From Fragum whitleyi (Eukaryota > Mollusca > Bivalvia > Cardiida > Cardiidae): 64,000 nucleotides of DNA. The translations under genes were made by a program, and so were the position numbers. The stretch lies in contig OX411547.1 in assembly GCA_948146395.1 (NCBI GenBank), forward strand, positions 58,731,066 to 58,795,065, given 5' to 3'. The notes beneath the pieces were generated by a model, which had not been told where the DNA came from, made no database searches, and saw nothing but the letters and a program-made list of their open reading frames with translations. Each line of letters opens with the position of its first letter. Position 1 is the first letter of the stretch. Below, piece after piece: positions 12,390 to 24,736 of this stretch.

Positions 12390-12827
12390 AATTAACAACA
12401 TAGCGAAATTGACAAGATGAATGATTTTGGAATGATTTTGGAATGAAATTGAATGAGTGTGTGTAGCGAATTTTGAGTGAAAAAGAGGGAGGTAATCCAA
12501 TATAGCTAATTTTGTTCAGGATGAACAAAATTAGCTATATTAATTACCCCCCTTTCATAAGAAATTCAGACAGCTCCAATGAATGATTTTCTGTTTCTTC
12601 GCGAACGCGTTATATGGTTACAGAATTCAATTATGTCAGTGAAATCGTTGATTTTTTTTATACCGACTTTTATTTTGAATGTAGTTGTTGATCTCATCAT
12701 TTGTAGCGATTTTGGAGCGTTTTTGAATGGTTGGGGTGAGTGTTTGGAATGAATGAATGGAGCGCTGATTGATTGATTCGGAATGTTCTTGATCGGAAAA
12801 ATTGTCAATTTCAAGTTGTTATTAACT
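12390..12827 (+). mobile_element. MITE-1 copy, near complete
   Basis: The left end is slightly decayed (CAATTAACAACATAGCGAAA) and the right end TATTAACTG is followed by TA. The inner hairpin at 12489-12550 has a long arm of AGCTAATTTTGTTCA and its complement. Confidence 0.88.
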
Positions 12828-13044
12828 GTAGGTTCTAATGGGACAATTTTGATGATACGGGGTCATTTATAAAAAAAAATCATGCATATGGCGTAATCGT
12901 TGCAGTGATGTATTTCATCAAAAAGTTTTTTTACCAAATAATGACAGATATGAAAAATTAATTACCATAACTGACAAGGTTTATGGGATATGTGACAAAT
13001 ATTTAATATAGTTTATAATTATCATGTCGGTACGTTTCATAGTA

Positions 13045-13393
13045 CAGTAAAACTTGTGTTAAGCGACCACTTAAGGGACCACCAAAAAGCGGTCGCTCAT
13101 GGGAATGGTCGCTTAATACGAAATACCATGTTAAACGTGAAAGTTTATTTTGATAGCATTTATAGATTGTCGTTCAAGTCATACAGAATCTTATGATGTT
13201 CGAACCCACTAGAATCGTCTTATTGAGACGATTCTAATTGGTTCCAACAACATAAGATATCAACAATAACCAATTTTTTGTTAAGAATGTCCTCTTTTTC
13301 AGACAATTTGCTTACGTTGCGGGGACTTTTTATGGTGGTCGCTTAATAAAATTGGTCGCTTAATAGACGTGGTCGCTCGAGCAATATCGACTG
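13045..13393 (+). mobile_element. MITE-2 copy (TA target, AAGCGACC family)
   Basis: TA-flanked (13043-13044 and 13394-13395). Ends CAGTAAAACTTGTGTTAAGC and ACTG, with repeated GGTCGCTTAAT motifs in inverted orientation near both ends. The central palindrome AGAATCGTCTTATTGAGACG then ATTCT is at about 13211-13237. Tc1/mariner-type ends, no coding capacity. Confidence 0.9.
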
Positions 13394-14288
13394 TACCTCT
13401 TAAATTACGTATAAAAATATTAGACTATGCCTTAAACTTAGTCTATAGATTTTGAGTTGTATAAGTGTCCATTTTATTGTGGGGTGCCATTCTTCTCAAA
13501 TCGCAAGTACATTGTACAAAATCTGCAATTCTAGTGAAAACTTTCCCTAGTAGTTTATTTGTAGCAATTACTGACTTTTCATTGCTTTTTATTACCATTA
13601 CTGTAATCGAAAGTCGTAAAACTTTGACTTGTTATTCGCTTAATGGCGTTTGGCACGCGGCCGTGCGTTTTAGCCGGTGACATATTATTGCGAATTTCTC
13701 CCATTTTTCCAGAATTTGTTTGCTTTTTTATGTAAACAGTAGTTTACCAGACAGGTCTTGTTTCGCTAATTAACGATTGATGAAAAATGCAGACCTTTTG
13801 TTTTAGTTTTCCTTACATATATTTTTTTAGAAAAGAAACATGTACGGAAAGTGTTTAAGTGTCAAATTCTGTTTTTTACAAAACTAACAAAACGACACTG
13901 TGGTTATATTGATTATGCACATCATAATTTCTTTCCACGTTTCTTTCTGGAAAACTTCTTATTACATAAACAAGTCCGTTGATCGAAATACAATTTGCAA
14001 GAAGCTTAAACTCTAATTTCACTTTGAAAGCAATTATCTAAAATGTCGTTTATTTCACAGATTAGCCGATTTGCGGTTTTTTGATAGAATGAGACATACG
14101 AAACAAAGCTCTTTATTTTAACCGTTTCTAAAAAAATGTATCAACTTTACTTTTTTGTTTGTGTCGTAGTTGGCGACAAGAATGACGATATTACATTAAC
14201 GGTACAAGTAGCGGTATTTGGCCACAAAATAATTACATTCTGAGCACATCCTTGGTATGTAAGAAATCACCAGCGCGTTGAAGAAAAG

Positions 14289-14560
14289 TTACGGAGATGA
14301 AAAGAAATCTTCTCTAAGAACCGCTCTCCGATAATTCATTTCTTCAAGTACTTTCCTCTCTCTTATCCAAATCATCTCTTTTAAATGACAGAGAGCGTAA
14401 TTTTCCTCTTGAATCCTCGAGTTTTCATGCTGTCTAAAATCCCCAGATTTCTCATTCGTAACTCCCACTATTACCCTGATTATCGCCAACACCCTCCACT
14501 ATCTGGTAGCATAATAACGGTGTTACGTAAACTGCATCACGCTGATTTACCCTTAAAATT
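14289..14560 (-). pseudogene. Coding relic, charged coiled-coil-like C-terminus with a frame change
   Basis: The minus strand reads, in one frame, QRDAVYVTPLLCYQIVEGVG and on to about GNSGSYE. A shift to the next frame gives NEKSGDFRQHENSRIQEENY, continuing through a run rich in Glu, Arg, Lys and Leu to MNYRRAVLREDFFSSP and a stop. Both frames look coding and meet near 14440, so a one- or two-base indel in a decayed gene is the simplest explanation; a small intron is possible. The charged, leucine-spaced tail resembles the C-terminal coiled coil of transposon-associated Myb/SANT-like proteins, but that is only a resemblance. Upstream the frame runs into a stop near 14560. Confidence 0.35.
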
Positions 14561-15756
14561 CAAATATTGTGCACATATGTACATATGCATATTTTATTGT
14601 CACATATAAAGGGTTTTTAACCTTAGCTAAAAAAGCACATGTACAGATGAAAAATATGTTTACTCTAAATTAAAAAAAAAAATGTTTTAGTCAATAAAGA
14701 AACTACAGTCAAATATTTTACGCATATTCCAGGAGTAAAACCTTTGACCCAAGTTTTCTTTTGGACTAAAACATAGTCTATAATCATTATTAGTATGAAT
14801 TGGGTTTTAACTTGAGAATAAGATAGATATTTTAGGTGCTTACATGAGTATTTAGTCAGAGAAGCTATATATGCATCTAGATTTGTTTATTTTGTTTTGT
14901 TTGCACCTAGTTGTCAAAAAGAGGGAGAATAAAGTGTTTCTTTATCAGAAGCTTCCTATAATTTTGTATTCTGGTAAGTTTGTAAAGTGTGAATTAATTG
15001 ACTGACTGATACTACGAAACGCAGGATACCAGATGTTTCCTTTGACATTTTGCCATTATTATAGCAACACAGTAAGTAATCTGTTGTACGGTCTGCAATC
15101 TGTCTGATTATGCTAACGACCTTCGTCATATTTTGTTGTTGTTGCTTTTTCTTTGCTAATTCTCACATAATTGGTCTTTTTGACGGACGTCCCTTTAAGA
15201 AAAATAGTTAGGAAGATATTGAGAAAATTGCAGAAAGTTGAAGAAATTGCTGGTGCATTTCCCACCATGTTTATCTACCAAATAGAAAAATATCATAAGA
15301 TTTAATCGTTTTGTAGTCAATGAACTATTTGAACCAAAACTTTCGTGATATAGCAAATGGTATCTCTTGAAATTGTTTCCTTGTCTATTATATATTTTTG
15401 GAGTCTACATGTATCTAAATTTAAGTTAGATAGATTTATTTCGGTATAAAAAAGTACATACATCAAAAGACTAGTACAATAAAAGGATAATATCTTAACA
15501 TATAATCTGTTTTGTGAATAGTTATATCAAAGTGTATTTATTTTCAAGTATATTGTTTGTAATTAAATATGAGTGTTTAGATCTTTGGTTGTACATGCAT
15601 TTTATATTTGGTTGTAAATAAGAAAAATGCCTTCAAAAAGTGAACTTCACAATAAAAGACAAGTATTGTTCAGAGCACTGTTAAACGGTATATTCAAACG
15701 TTGAGTTTGCAAGTTCGTAAAACAATTCATCGGCAATTTATTAATGCGTTAATCCT

Positions 15757-15950
15757 AGGGCCAACTTATTTCTGACCCTGGGCGGGTACTGTTGCCCGCA
15801 ATATCAGAGTATCTCTCAGAAAGCGGGATACCAGCTCTAGACTGGTCCACATATTGACTATCAGAATAGCCTAAAATAGGCTATTCTGATATTCGACAGT
15901 GAGACCAGTCTACACCCGACCCGAAAGCGGGCGAGAAATAAGTTAGCCCC
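15757..15950. mobile_element. MITE-7 copy (GGCCAACTTATTTCTGACCC ends)
   Basis: Ends GGGCCAACTTATTTCTGACC and GAAATAAGTTAGCCCC. Centre TATCAGAATAGCC...GGCTATTCTGATA. Also contains CCAGCTCTAGACTGGTCC. Confidence 0.82.
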
Positions 15951-16174
15951 AACATTTTCTTATGACCTTTCTAAGGTTTTTTGCTCTCCATTAAAGTCAG
16001 CGTCATGGGGTTACGCGAAACATGATCAAAACGTAATTGAGGATGCAACATTTTGTGTTAACCATTACTGCTGCCAATTGCTTCGTTTGATCCCATGATT
16101 GAATTTACTTTCCTGGTTTAGAGATTGCCAAGGAAACGTTACCTGTTAAACATGCATCAAGACCTTTGCTTCAA

Positions 16175-16540
16175 CGAATTATAAGCCATTCACACAACGC
16201 TCTATTCATTCATTCCAAACATTCATTCAAACCATTCATGAATGCTCCGAAATCACTAAAATAGATATGATCAACAGTCACATCAAAATATATTTAGCTA
16301 GGAAAAATCGCGATTTCACCGACTTTATTAAAAGAATTAGTGTTTGGTTGTTTCTTGAAGAAATAGAAAACTTTTTTTAGAACGTTAAAGCTTATTTCAT
16401 TAAAGGGAGGTAATACATTTCGCTTATTTTGTTCATCCTCCCTTTAATTTCACTGAAAACTCACTCATCGCTTTCATTCCATTTCATTTAAATAGCATTC
16501 CAAAATCATTCCCCTTGTCAATTTCATGATGTTGTTAACT
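16175..16540 (-). mobile_element. MITE-1 copy, left end decayed, hairpin arm lost
   Basis: The right end TTTCATGATGTTGTTAACTG is followed by TA. The left TIR is unrecognisable. The inner hairpin is reduced: GGGAGGTAAT through TTTTGTTCATCC (16405-16439) joins directly to TCCCTTTAAT with the second arm missing. Confidence 0.85.
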
Positions 16541-16954
16541 GTACATAATTTTTTTCCAACTTCTTTTTCCTTGGATATTTGAATTGAAAATCAATGCGTT
16601 GCATATCACATTAATTCTAATTTATCACTTAGCATTTTGCATGCTTTGCGAGTCTGCTAAACGATTTCTGAATACATAAGGAAAAAGTTACCTAGACCCG
16701 ATTTCTAGAGTATATTTTATCGACTATTTCCATACAAAAGAACTTAATTGTAAGTACATATCAAACTAAATCCGTCACTAGTCTCCTCGAGGCCCGAGTT
16801 TTATTGTACCAGACCAATTTATTACAATATAAAAGTCAAGTGCTTTTTGTAGAATTATATTACGTGCGGAGCTTTTTTGACAGCAAGAGCTTTTGAATGG
16901 AATATGGGCATTGCGCTTTAAGGCGTGTACATGAATATCAGAGCAATAAAGCCT

Positions 16955-17194
16955 TTAACAAATAATTTCCTGTCTATGGTACCAGTGGTTTCGAATGGCT
17001 TTTACATCCACAGCCATTTGTGTCATTTTTTCACAAGTATCCCTTACTTCAGTTAGAATTAAAAATACGCGAATAAAGCACAAATATACGTGTATAGTAT
17101 TAATCGTTATATTATATACATGCCGTTCCTCAAACAGCATATCTTTACGACATAGCAGCCGTTCGTCAGCAATCTGGTATATGTTTGACTGCAT
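16955..17194 (-). CDS. Coding-like open frame or exon pair, unknown
   Basis: This 79-codon minus-strand frame has two protein-like halves. The first, after ATG 17194, reads MQSNIYQIADERLLCRKDML. The last third reads VRDTCEKMTQMAVDVKAIRN, then HWYHRQEIIC and a stop. Between them lies a hydrophobic, AT-rich stretch that could be a short intron: a GTATAT donor-like site follows EERH, and a pyrimidine tract ending CTAACTGAAG precedes the second half. A pyrimidine-poor acceptor GATTTGTTGCAG stands just upstream of the ATG. The phases across that putative intron do not join cleanly, so this may be a decayed gene. No family recognised. Confidence 0.25.
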   Translation of the reverse strand: MQSNIYQIADERLLCRKDMLFEERHVYNITINTIHVYLCFIRVFLILTEVRDTCEKMTQMAVDVKAIRNHWYHRQEIIC

Positions 17195-17676
17195 CTATTT
17201 TCTGCAACAAATCATCAGATAACCCGCTATTAAAACATGAAGTCAAGTTGTGCTTGTTTATTAGCTGATTATCGCTGCTCAAGCCAGGGAGGATATTACT
17301 TAAACAAGCTCATGTAGGGATCAAGATTAATCCTTAATCTCACGATAGAACAAGAAAGAATCAGTCAATCCGGTTGGGTTTTTGAATGTAAACTTTTGGA
17401 TGTTTCACTTAACAGTACAGTTGTCTTTTTATTGAATTAGTATCATTACAAGAAAGATATTTCGCATAAAGGACCCACAATTGCCGGGCTTTATTTATTT
17501 ATATGCGGTTTCATAAAGTTCAGAAATGATTAATAGTAATTACAAGCTTTACGTGGAGCTTGCAGTCAGAATAAAGTGCCATTCACAAAACATATACCTA
17601 TAACAAGGAAAAATATTGCTTTTACACTTCAATAAGAATGATCCAAAATATCAATGTATAGTCTATTCTTTTCTAG

Positions 17677-17831
17677 GATCGGAAATTATTCCATATATTA
17701 TTTGCTACGCGGCACTTAAAAGGATGGTTACTAATTATCACTCTCAAAGTCTGTTAGATCTTAGAGGATTAGAAGATATAGTTTTCAGATGTGATTTACC
17801 CTTCCGGCTAAGTCTGGGCACAGTATTTTGA
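17677..17831 (+). CDS. Candidate terminal exon, unknown
   Basis: The acceptor is CTATTCTTTTCTAG. After two bases completing a codon, the frame reads SEIIPYIICYAALKRMVTNY, then HSQSLLDLRGLEDIVFRCDL and on to a TGA at 17829-17831, about 50 codons. The same frame is also open upstream to 17616, so splicing is not required. Composition is typical of a folded protein. No partner exon found and no family recognised. Confidence 0.25.
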
Positions 17832-18575
17832 ACAATTTAACATGTGTGAAGACATTGCGCATTATCATGGATATCAACAAACTGCATTCAGTATAGTATA
17901 TCCTTGGAATCGACATGGTTATATGTTACATCGCATCTTTTGGTGAATCGCGGATTCATGTACAAAATTATCCATTTTTGATGTAATTTGAAGTCAAGCT
18001 CGCTTAAACGACCCTGTAAATCGACCCCTTTCCAATATCATTCATTATCAAATTTCATTATCATAAGACAAAATTTAAAAAAAAAAAAAACACGGGTGTA
18101 TCGTTATTGTACACATGTTGTTAGCGCTCTAAGAGGCAGTTCTAACGAGGTCCTTATTTTTAAGACCAATTGTGACCATTCCTTGAGCGGTTGCTTTTAA
18201 CAGCTTTTTACGAGGATTTAGTAACCGAACGATGAAAAGTGTTCATTTTTTCAATAAGCACGTCTATCATTTAGGTTTTTAGGGCACGGTTTACGGTAAT
18301 AGCCGATCAAGCTTTGAAAGAAACAAAAGACTCGCCAAATTACGCCACGGCTAAGTCATGCCCTGCCAGGTATATTAAAGCGAAGAATACATGTACAACT
18401 GTGTTGTACTGGCCCTTAGAATAACATATTAATATATTCTTGAAGATCTATGTAAACCTACAACAGCTTAAGCCTTACGGCATTAATGGAACAAGCAATA
18501 AGAGAAAAATCTTAGATTATAAGTATCTGTTGTCTTTACTTTTGTATGCCCATTCTGTGGCTCTCAATCAAGTAG

Positions 18576-18893
18576 AAAATGTTTGTTGTACGGCCGTGGC
18601 AGAGTTACAAGATAATCACGGAAGGAATGCCAAATTTGTGTCAGGCCAAGAATGAGAGTCCGGTAATGACGGCCCTTGTTTTGACAGGTCACTGTTTCCG
18701 TATCCAATCAAACATGATGATAATTGACCTATATCTGTAACTCCACAGTGATGGCACGTCCGTAAAGCAACATAAGAGTACAATGTATGAAGGTCTTGAA
18801 ATTGACAAAGGGAAAGGTTTTGAAATGATTTTTGAAGAAAACTTATGTATTGGTACAAGGTATTGTCCGGTTTGTACGATAAAAGCGTTCTAA
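18576..18893 (+). pseudogene. Coding-like frame interrupted by one in-frame TAA
   Basis: After an acceptor-like pyrimidine-rich stretch ending in AG at 18575, the frame from ATG 18579 reads MFVVRPWQSYKIITEGMPNL and continues through NESPVMTALVLTGHCFRIQ to TAA at 18738-18740 (53 codons). The same frame then continues for 50 more codons, including LHSDGTSVKQHKSTMYEGLE and ending RYCPVCTIKAF, to TAA at 18891-18893. A donor-like GTAATG lies at 18667 in phase 0. One stop in about 104 otherwise open, complex codons suggests a recently inactivated gene or transposon piece. Part of the second half (about 18787-18830) resembles the MITE-1 end, so some of this openness may be chance. Confidence 0.25.
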
Positions 18894-19595
18894 TGAACTT
18901 GTTCCTTTCAAATTACACCCATAATTCAATTGAATGCATATAGATAAATTTAAACTTTTGCATGTAGCATCAATCACAGAGAATGATCATTAAAATATTG
19001 AAATAAGAAATATTATCATAATTCGATGGATATGAATGTAGGTGGTGAAAATTGTTACACCATGCGAGAAATTCAAAACAAAAATGATAAACGCTTTTTG
19101 TGCACCTGCAATTCATGAGCAATACTCATTTATATCTCATTTCATGGCACTAAGTGGATCTCATTTAGATTAATACATTTTAGGGTGGAGATCTGTTACG
19201 TATCTAACAATCGTTGCATGAATTCAAAGAGGCAGCTGCTCAATCAGTTTGAAAGAATTATAACAATTTCTATTTCAATTGAATCGCATTTATTATTTTT
19301 TTACAGCAGTTGAGTAGTATGAACGAACATACCTTGAAAACGACGCAAGAAATATTGAATTAGAAGAAAAGATCTTCAGTCAATTTTAAGATTCTTTAGT
19401 TGTTTCCAATAGACTTAGTGTCCCACTCGTCAAACAAACTAGCGCTTAGGTGCTTTTGTATTACATACAAGACGCGGAATCAACGATCATTTTCTATCGT
19501 TCAATGATGTCAGAACTGTCGATAGGTAGGTTTATTTTTTCATATGAATTTTGATAAATCATTGATTATGAAATATATTCTGTAGAGAAAAAATA

Positions 19596-19921
19596 CAGTC
19601 GATATTGCTCGAGCGACCACGTCCATTAAGCGGCCAATTGTATTAAGCGTCCACCATAAAAAGTCCCTTCACCGCAATCAAAATCTCTGAAAAAGAGGAC
19701 ATTCTTATCGAAAGATTGGATATTGTTGAATCTTATGTTGTTATAACCGATAAGAATCGTCTCAATAAGACGATTCTAATCGGTTCGAACATCATAAGAT
19801 CTATAAATGGTGTCAAAATGAACTGTCACATTTATCACAGTATTTCGTATTAAGCGACCATTCCCATAAACGATCGCTTTTTGGTGGTCCCTTAAGTGGT
19901 CGCTTAACACAAGTTTTACTG
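19596..19921 (-). mobile_element. MITE-2 copy
   Basis: TA-flanked, with left end CAGTCGATATTGCTCGAGCG and right end CTTAACACAAGTTTTACTG, the reverse orientation of the copy at 13045. The central palindrome around 19753-19779 is intact. Confidence 0.9.
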
Positions 19922-19924
19922 TAT

Positions 19925-22740
19925 ATCCCAATTTATTTGTTTTAGAAACCAAAACATTCAGTTCGTTCGTGAAAAAGACGAGTTGTCAATAAAAGACAAT
20001 CTAAGCAATAACGAAATATTAGAATTCAAGTTGAAGGGATTGGGCTGTACCTCATAAACTATCTAAACTATTATGAGTCCTGTACGAAGTTACTTTGGCA
20101 ACTTGGGATAATGCTTCCCTTTCTTGTTTTCCGATTACGTTAATTGGCAATTAGTTTTGTGCTCCGTTTATTGTTAACTAACATCACGTATGTGAATCAC
20201 GTCCATACATCACACCAGCATTATACCTACCCTTTCTCAAAACAAAAAAAAGATACGTTAAAAGGATTAGTTGATTCTGTGAGTTTTCACGTCAATTTTG
20301 GACAGTTTTTTAAGTAATATCGCTTTCACATACATGTCGTGAATTTAGGATGAAATAAAGATGGCGAACGTTTAGAAACTGTTCCCTGCTTTGTGTTTCT
20401 CACAAAGCGGGCAACAATAGCTCAAACGTTACCATCTCTGACGCCTGATATCTACAAGTGAACCTATATTTTTACACAAATTTGCGGGGGGGGGGTATCA
20501 TTTTTTGATATGTGTGGTTGGGCCTCTAGATAATGTTTTTACTTAAAAACTTTATAAGAACTTAACTTGATCTTTCTTGCGCTGTACATCGAATTACATG
20601 ATATCCACAAGGCTCTGGATAAGCGTACAAACTGACTAAATTCGGACTGCGCTGGCAAGCAATATGATCTTAGCGCAAACTGCTTGCCTTATTCTAATTA
20701 TTTTGAGGAAAGCGTCTTCCATGCTCGTTGAAATAATCGAATAATTGAAGAGCTGTTTGAAAGAAAAAAGAAGGAAAAATTAAGTAGGACAAAGGTACAT
20801 GTAAAGCTTTGTATTTGACTTGTGAAAGAGATTAATAAGGTAACATGTGCAAATGTCCGTGCTTTTTAGCCTTTTGGCAAGATACCTTTTATTTCAGCAC
20901 GGCCTTTTACTAACAAACCGATCTCATAGTGAAAAAGAAATTAGAATCCGCGTTTATCAAAATAAAAAGAAATTACATAAAACGGCATTAATACTCTTGG
21001 ATACATACTTTGGCATCGTTTCGCGTTTCACATTTTTTACAGTGAAGCACAATTAAGAAAGCGGCGATATTACCGATCTACCACTAATTGCCTATGGGGC
21101 TTATCGAATGCAGGTGTTTTTATTGATAAAAAAATAAAGGTTTTCGAATATTTACGAGAATGCACCAGCAGAAAAAAATGGAGCAGAGCTAGAAAAAAGT
21201 GCTTCACTTCAACTTGTCTACAAGGCAATCTACAGAAGTTGATCAAATTGAGTAGATTCTTCTTAAGTTTAATAAATATGACTGATTCGTACCCTAAACG
21301 TGCGGATCAAAAGGGGCATTTGGTTAGTTCTGTTACCATATCCGCATGTAGAAGGTACAATATGCGGTCATCAAATTGGCCTAACTCCGAATATCAAGCT
21401 TAATGTAGGCATTTTCAGCCGATCTTGCTCTAGGAACCAAGCCTTGAACAGTTACCCACACACCATGGGATCGATTGAGAAAAATATACGTGATAAATTT
21501 GATTGTAGACAAAGTCTATAGCTAACTCGTAAAATGCGTAGCTGATATACCGAATGCAAAACTTATTGTATCAAGTAATTTGATGATACTCTTATGCGTT
21601 CACATGTTCTTTTTGTGTGCTTAAAGTATGTATCTTAGTTCCTAAAACATATATAAAAATTAGTGCAGTGGTAATTCGAACTGGGTCTTTTTTCAGTTTA
21701 CAACCATAACCAAGGTCCTATTGCATATAGGGCTTCCAATTTCTTCAACAAAGCCGTCGTTTATATTCTAGCTGTTTTATACCCAACCGTTTACGGGGAC
21801 GGTAAAATTTACTATCTTAAAGCTGCAAGATGACATCGTCTTCATGGCGATCCTTGTGGGTAGTACTTGAATTATTGTCAGAGGATATACCTACGTGGTA
21901 GTTTGCTTAGCTTCATCTACGGATCGGCTCAACGTATACTTTGGAATCTTTAAAGCAATTTCAAAAGTATTTCTCGTACTGATTGGCAGAACATCACTTT
22001 TTAAAAACCAAAAGTATTTGTCAACATTCTTTGAGTATTTGAATGTAAATTGTTTCGAATAAATCTTTTTCAACCTTCTCATCTTAAACATACCCCCCTC
22101 CCTAAAAAACAAACAAACAAAAAATAGTAGGCCTGAAGCATCATATCGTCCGTTTTCTGCGCAAATCTTGTAACTATGTAACTACAGCATGTTTAAAGTT
22201 GTTTATGGAGAAAATCGACGGCCTATTTCATGAGGCTTCATTACCAAAATAATATTTTATCATCTAAAAGTGAGCCATGTGATGAATTATGGCTTTTCGG
22301 CGTTAAAATGAACGAATTTCTGTGATGGGAGACTCCTCAAACCTGTACACACGGTATACTTGCTGCAAAACAGCACATTAAAAAGCAAATGCAATTCTCC
22401 ATCGAGAAAAAAAAACGAATAGCAGGTTAGTTTTGGTGTCGGCACGGGCGTTCCATTCGAGGCTTATTAATAATGTGTTCGTTTTGTCCCATTTGGATAC
22501 GGTTGAAATGAGTTCACATCTTTATAAAGGCTTATCCCCCGTCACCCCCGCTGTTTTAACGCCTTTCACTCTGAATCCGTTTTGAAAGGGTAAGGATGTT
22601 TCGCAGCTTGTAATTGAAGTATATGATACATTTTTAAATACGTCTGTACGTCACAAAAGGCGTCCATTTGCAGATTTTTATCGTTCATGTATAATTTTTC
22701 TGGAAAGAAAGAAATCAAAGTAATTTTAGCCTTGTCTTTT
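19925..22740. other. Unassigned AT-rich DNA
   Basis: Contains one MITE-6 fragment (20376). Frames at 21300-21521 (plus, 73 codons) and 21891-22112 (minus, 73 codons) have reasonable composition but no splice or start context. Nothing else seen. Confidence 0.5.
20376..20450. repeat. MITE-6 hairpin fragment
   Basis: CCCTGCTTTGTGTTTCTCAC and AAAGCGGGCAACA form a shortened form of the family hairpin. Confidence 0.5.
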
Positions 22741-22741
22741 G

Positions 22742-23178
22742 CAGTTAAGAACATCGTGAAATTGACTAGATGAATGATTTTGTATGATTTTAGAATGATA
22801 TTGAATGAGTGTTTGAACGAGCTTTGAGTGAGATAAAAAGGGAGGTAATCCAATATCGCTAATTTTGTTTTCAAGATGAATAAAATTAGCGATATGTATT
22901 AAATCCCTTTAAAAGAACATATACAATTTTCTGTTTTTGTGTCTTCGTGTACCAATCAAACACTTTAAAATCCACACCAGCCAATATGAATCGTAGAATA
23001 ATTTAATCGATACGAATTAAATGCTGGTCGTCTGGGCTAATTTCGAAATGTTTTCTAAAGATTTTTGAGCGTTTTGATCGATTTGAATGAGTGTTTGGAA
23101 TGAATAATTAGAGCTCTGAGTGAGCAATTAAGAATGGTTTTGATCGAAATAAATGTCAATTTCCGGAAAGCTTTTACT
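22742..23178 (+). mobile_element. MITE-1 copy (subfamily b)
   Basis: The left end is CAGTTAAGAACATCGTGAAA. The inner hairpin is at about 22840-22910. The right half carries the CCAATCAAACACTTTAAAATCC block that defines subfamily b. The right end is degraded (GTCAATTTCCGGAAAGC). Confidence 0.85.
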
Positions 23179-23421
23179 TGTCTTGATTAGACCTATCTTA
23201 ACCGGTATATACATGTACAGAACAAATTTAGCTGACAATGTTTTGGTTATAATATTTCTTTCTTATCGCTCATACACTATCAATTGAGCCAGTGAGTGAC
23301 ATTTCCAACAAGTTCATGTGTGCTTGATAAACAGACGTTTAGCAACCTGGACAGCAAGACAATGCATTGAGAATATTCTTTGATCCCCTGAAGAGGCGTT
23401 AAGACCTTATCTATCTTCAGA

Positions 23422-23489
23422 CCGCATAGTGAAGCTCCTGGCCAGCCTGTGTCGATGCACAGGCTGACCAGGGGCTTTGCTATGCGCAC
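23422..23489. repeat. CAGNCTG palindrome, long form
   Basis: Arms CGCATAGTGAAGCTCCTGGC plus CAGCCTGTG, and CACAGGCTGACCAGGGGCTT plus TGCTATGCG, meeting at TCGATG. Confidence 0.75.
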
Positions 23490-23980
23490 ATGCGAAATTG
23501 TTGGAAATGCCGTGCACTGGCTCAATCATATTATCAATCAACGGGAAATGGCAATATTATTGATATTTATAGTACCAGGGCGATATAGAAGAATTGATTA
23601 AATAGCTTTGTGAATGTTTTTGTCAAAATTTTTATTATACGTGTATTGCCGCTTACATTTCTAATTTACCTACATTTTGACCAAAAAGAGAACTTGCTTG
23701 GAAACACAAATATTAGACAAATAATTCATTTTGATTAAGATTCGAATACGGATTGAGCGATTTATAGCAGTATCTCATTGTTTTAAAGAAAACTGAAAAA
23801 AAACCGAAATATGGTAGGAACCTTCGCTAAGTCGGCTTTTACTTAAGCAGTCTGTGGACGACGAAATGTCGTTACAACAGCCTCACGACGGTGACTTCAA
23901 TAACCAATATGGGTCCATTTGTTTGAAATATAACCACTGATCGAATTTTTACCGGAAATTAATTTCGCCCAATTAGGATT

Positions 23981-24009
23981 GTTGTTTCAATTGGAACAAT
24001 TGAAACAAC
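23981..24009. repeat. Perfect small hairpin
   Basis: GTTGTTTCAATTG and CAATTGAAACAAC around GAA. Confidence 0.7.
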
Positions 24010-24736
24010 TTACCTGATTGGTTGAGAATAACTTCTGGTCCATATTTCATCGAATGGTTATCTTTTATGCAAATGGAGGCTGATATTCAAACGACTCTGA
24101 AAGTTGAAATAGTTATTCAAACGGTCGATTTTTGTACGGCCAAGTTCAGATATTTTGTAATTGTCGAACAGATGAGAAATATGATCGTGAATTTTGAACA
24201 GCTATTTGCTGATGTTTTCATTTTAAAGAGATTAGAGACGCCATGTTGATTTTTTGTGGCTCGGACTAAATGAACATGGAAATAACTTGTCTGTATGGTC
24301 ACGCCTGATTATTGCGCGTCACGCTGAGGGAATGTCTACAATGTTTTATTATGTTCATATCCTTTCAAAATTTATTATGCGACCAGAACATCGAAATTGT
24401 CAGTTTTGAAATTATGTTATGTTAGTTTTCCAACTATTTGTGACCTGTCTCACATAATTTGAGCTTCTGGAAAGTTCGAGATATGTTGTCTCTGCTCTAA
24501 CTATGTGAGCTGTGCAATATGAACTAGGCCGAGACTTTCCACTTCCGGAATCAGTTTATTTTTTTTATCAATAATCCCCCCCTTCTCTACATTCCATTTA
24601 ATTCTTTTTGAAATGCGCTCTCTGGTTAACCTCTGCTAGATTTAATCTACTTTTCAATTATTCATATCAAGGATTGTTCATATGGTCTCTTTTTTGTGTG
24701 TTAATTTGTTTTTCATTAATTTTAAAAATGCATGTA

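Noticed and set aside
22566..22874. 102-codon minus frame
   Set aside because: More than a third of it is MITE-1 sequence, with the recurring FTMFLTA-type peptide seen in other copies.
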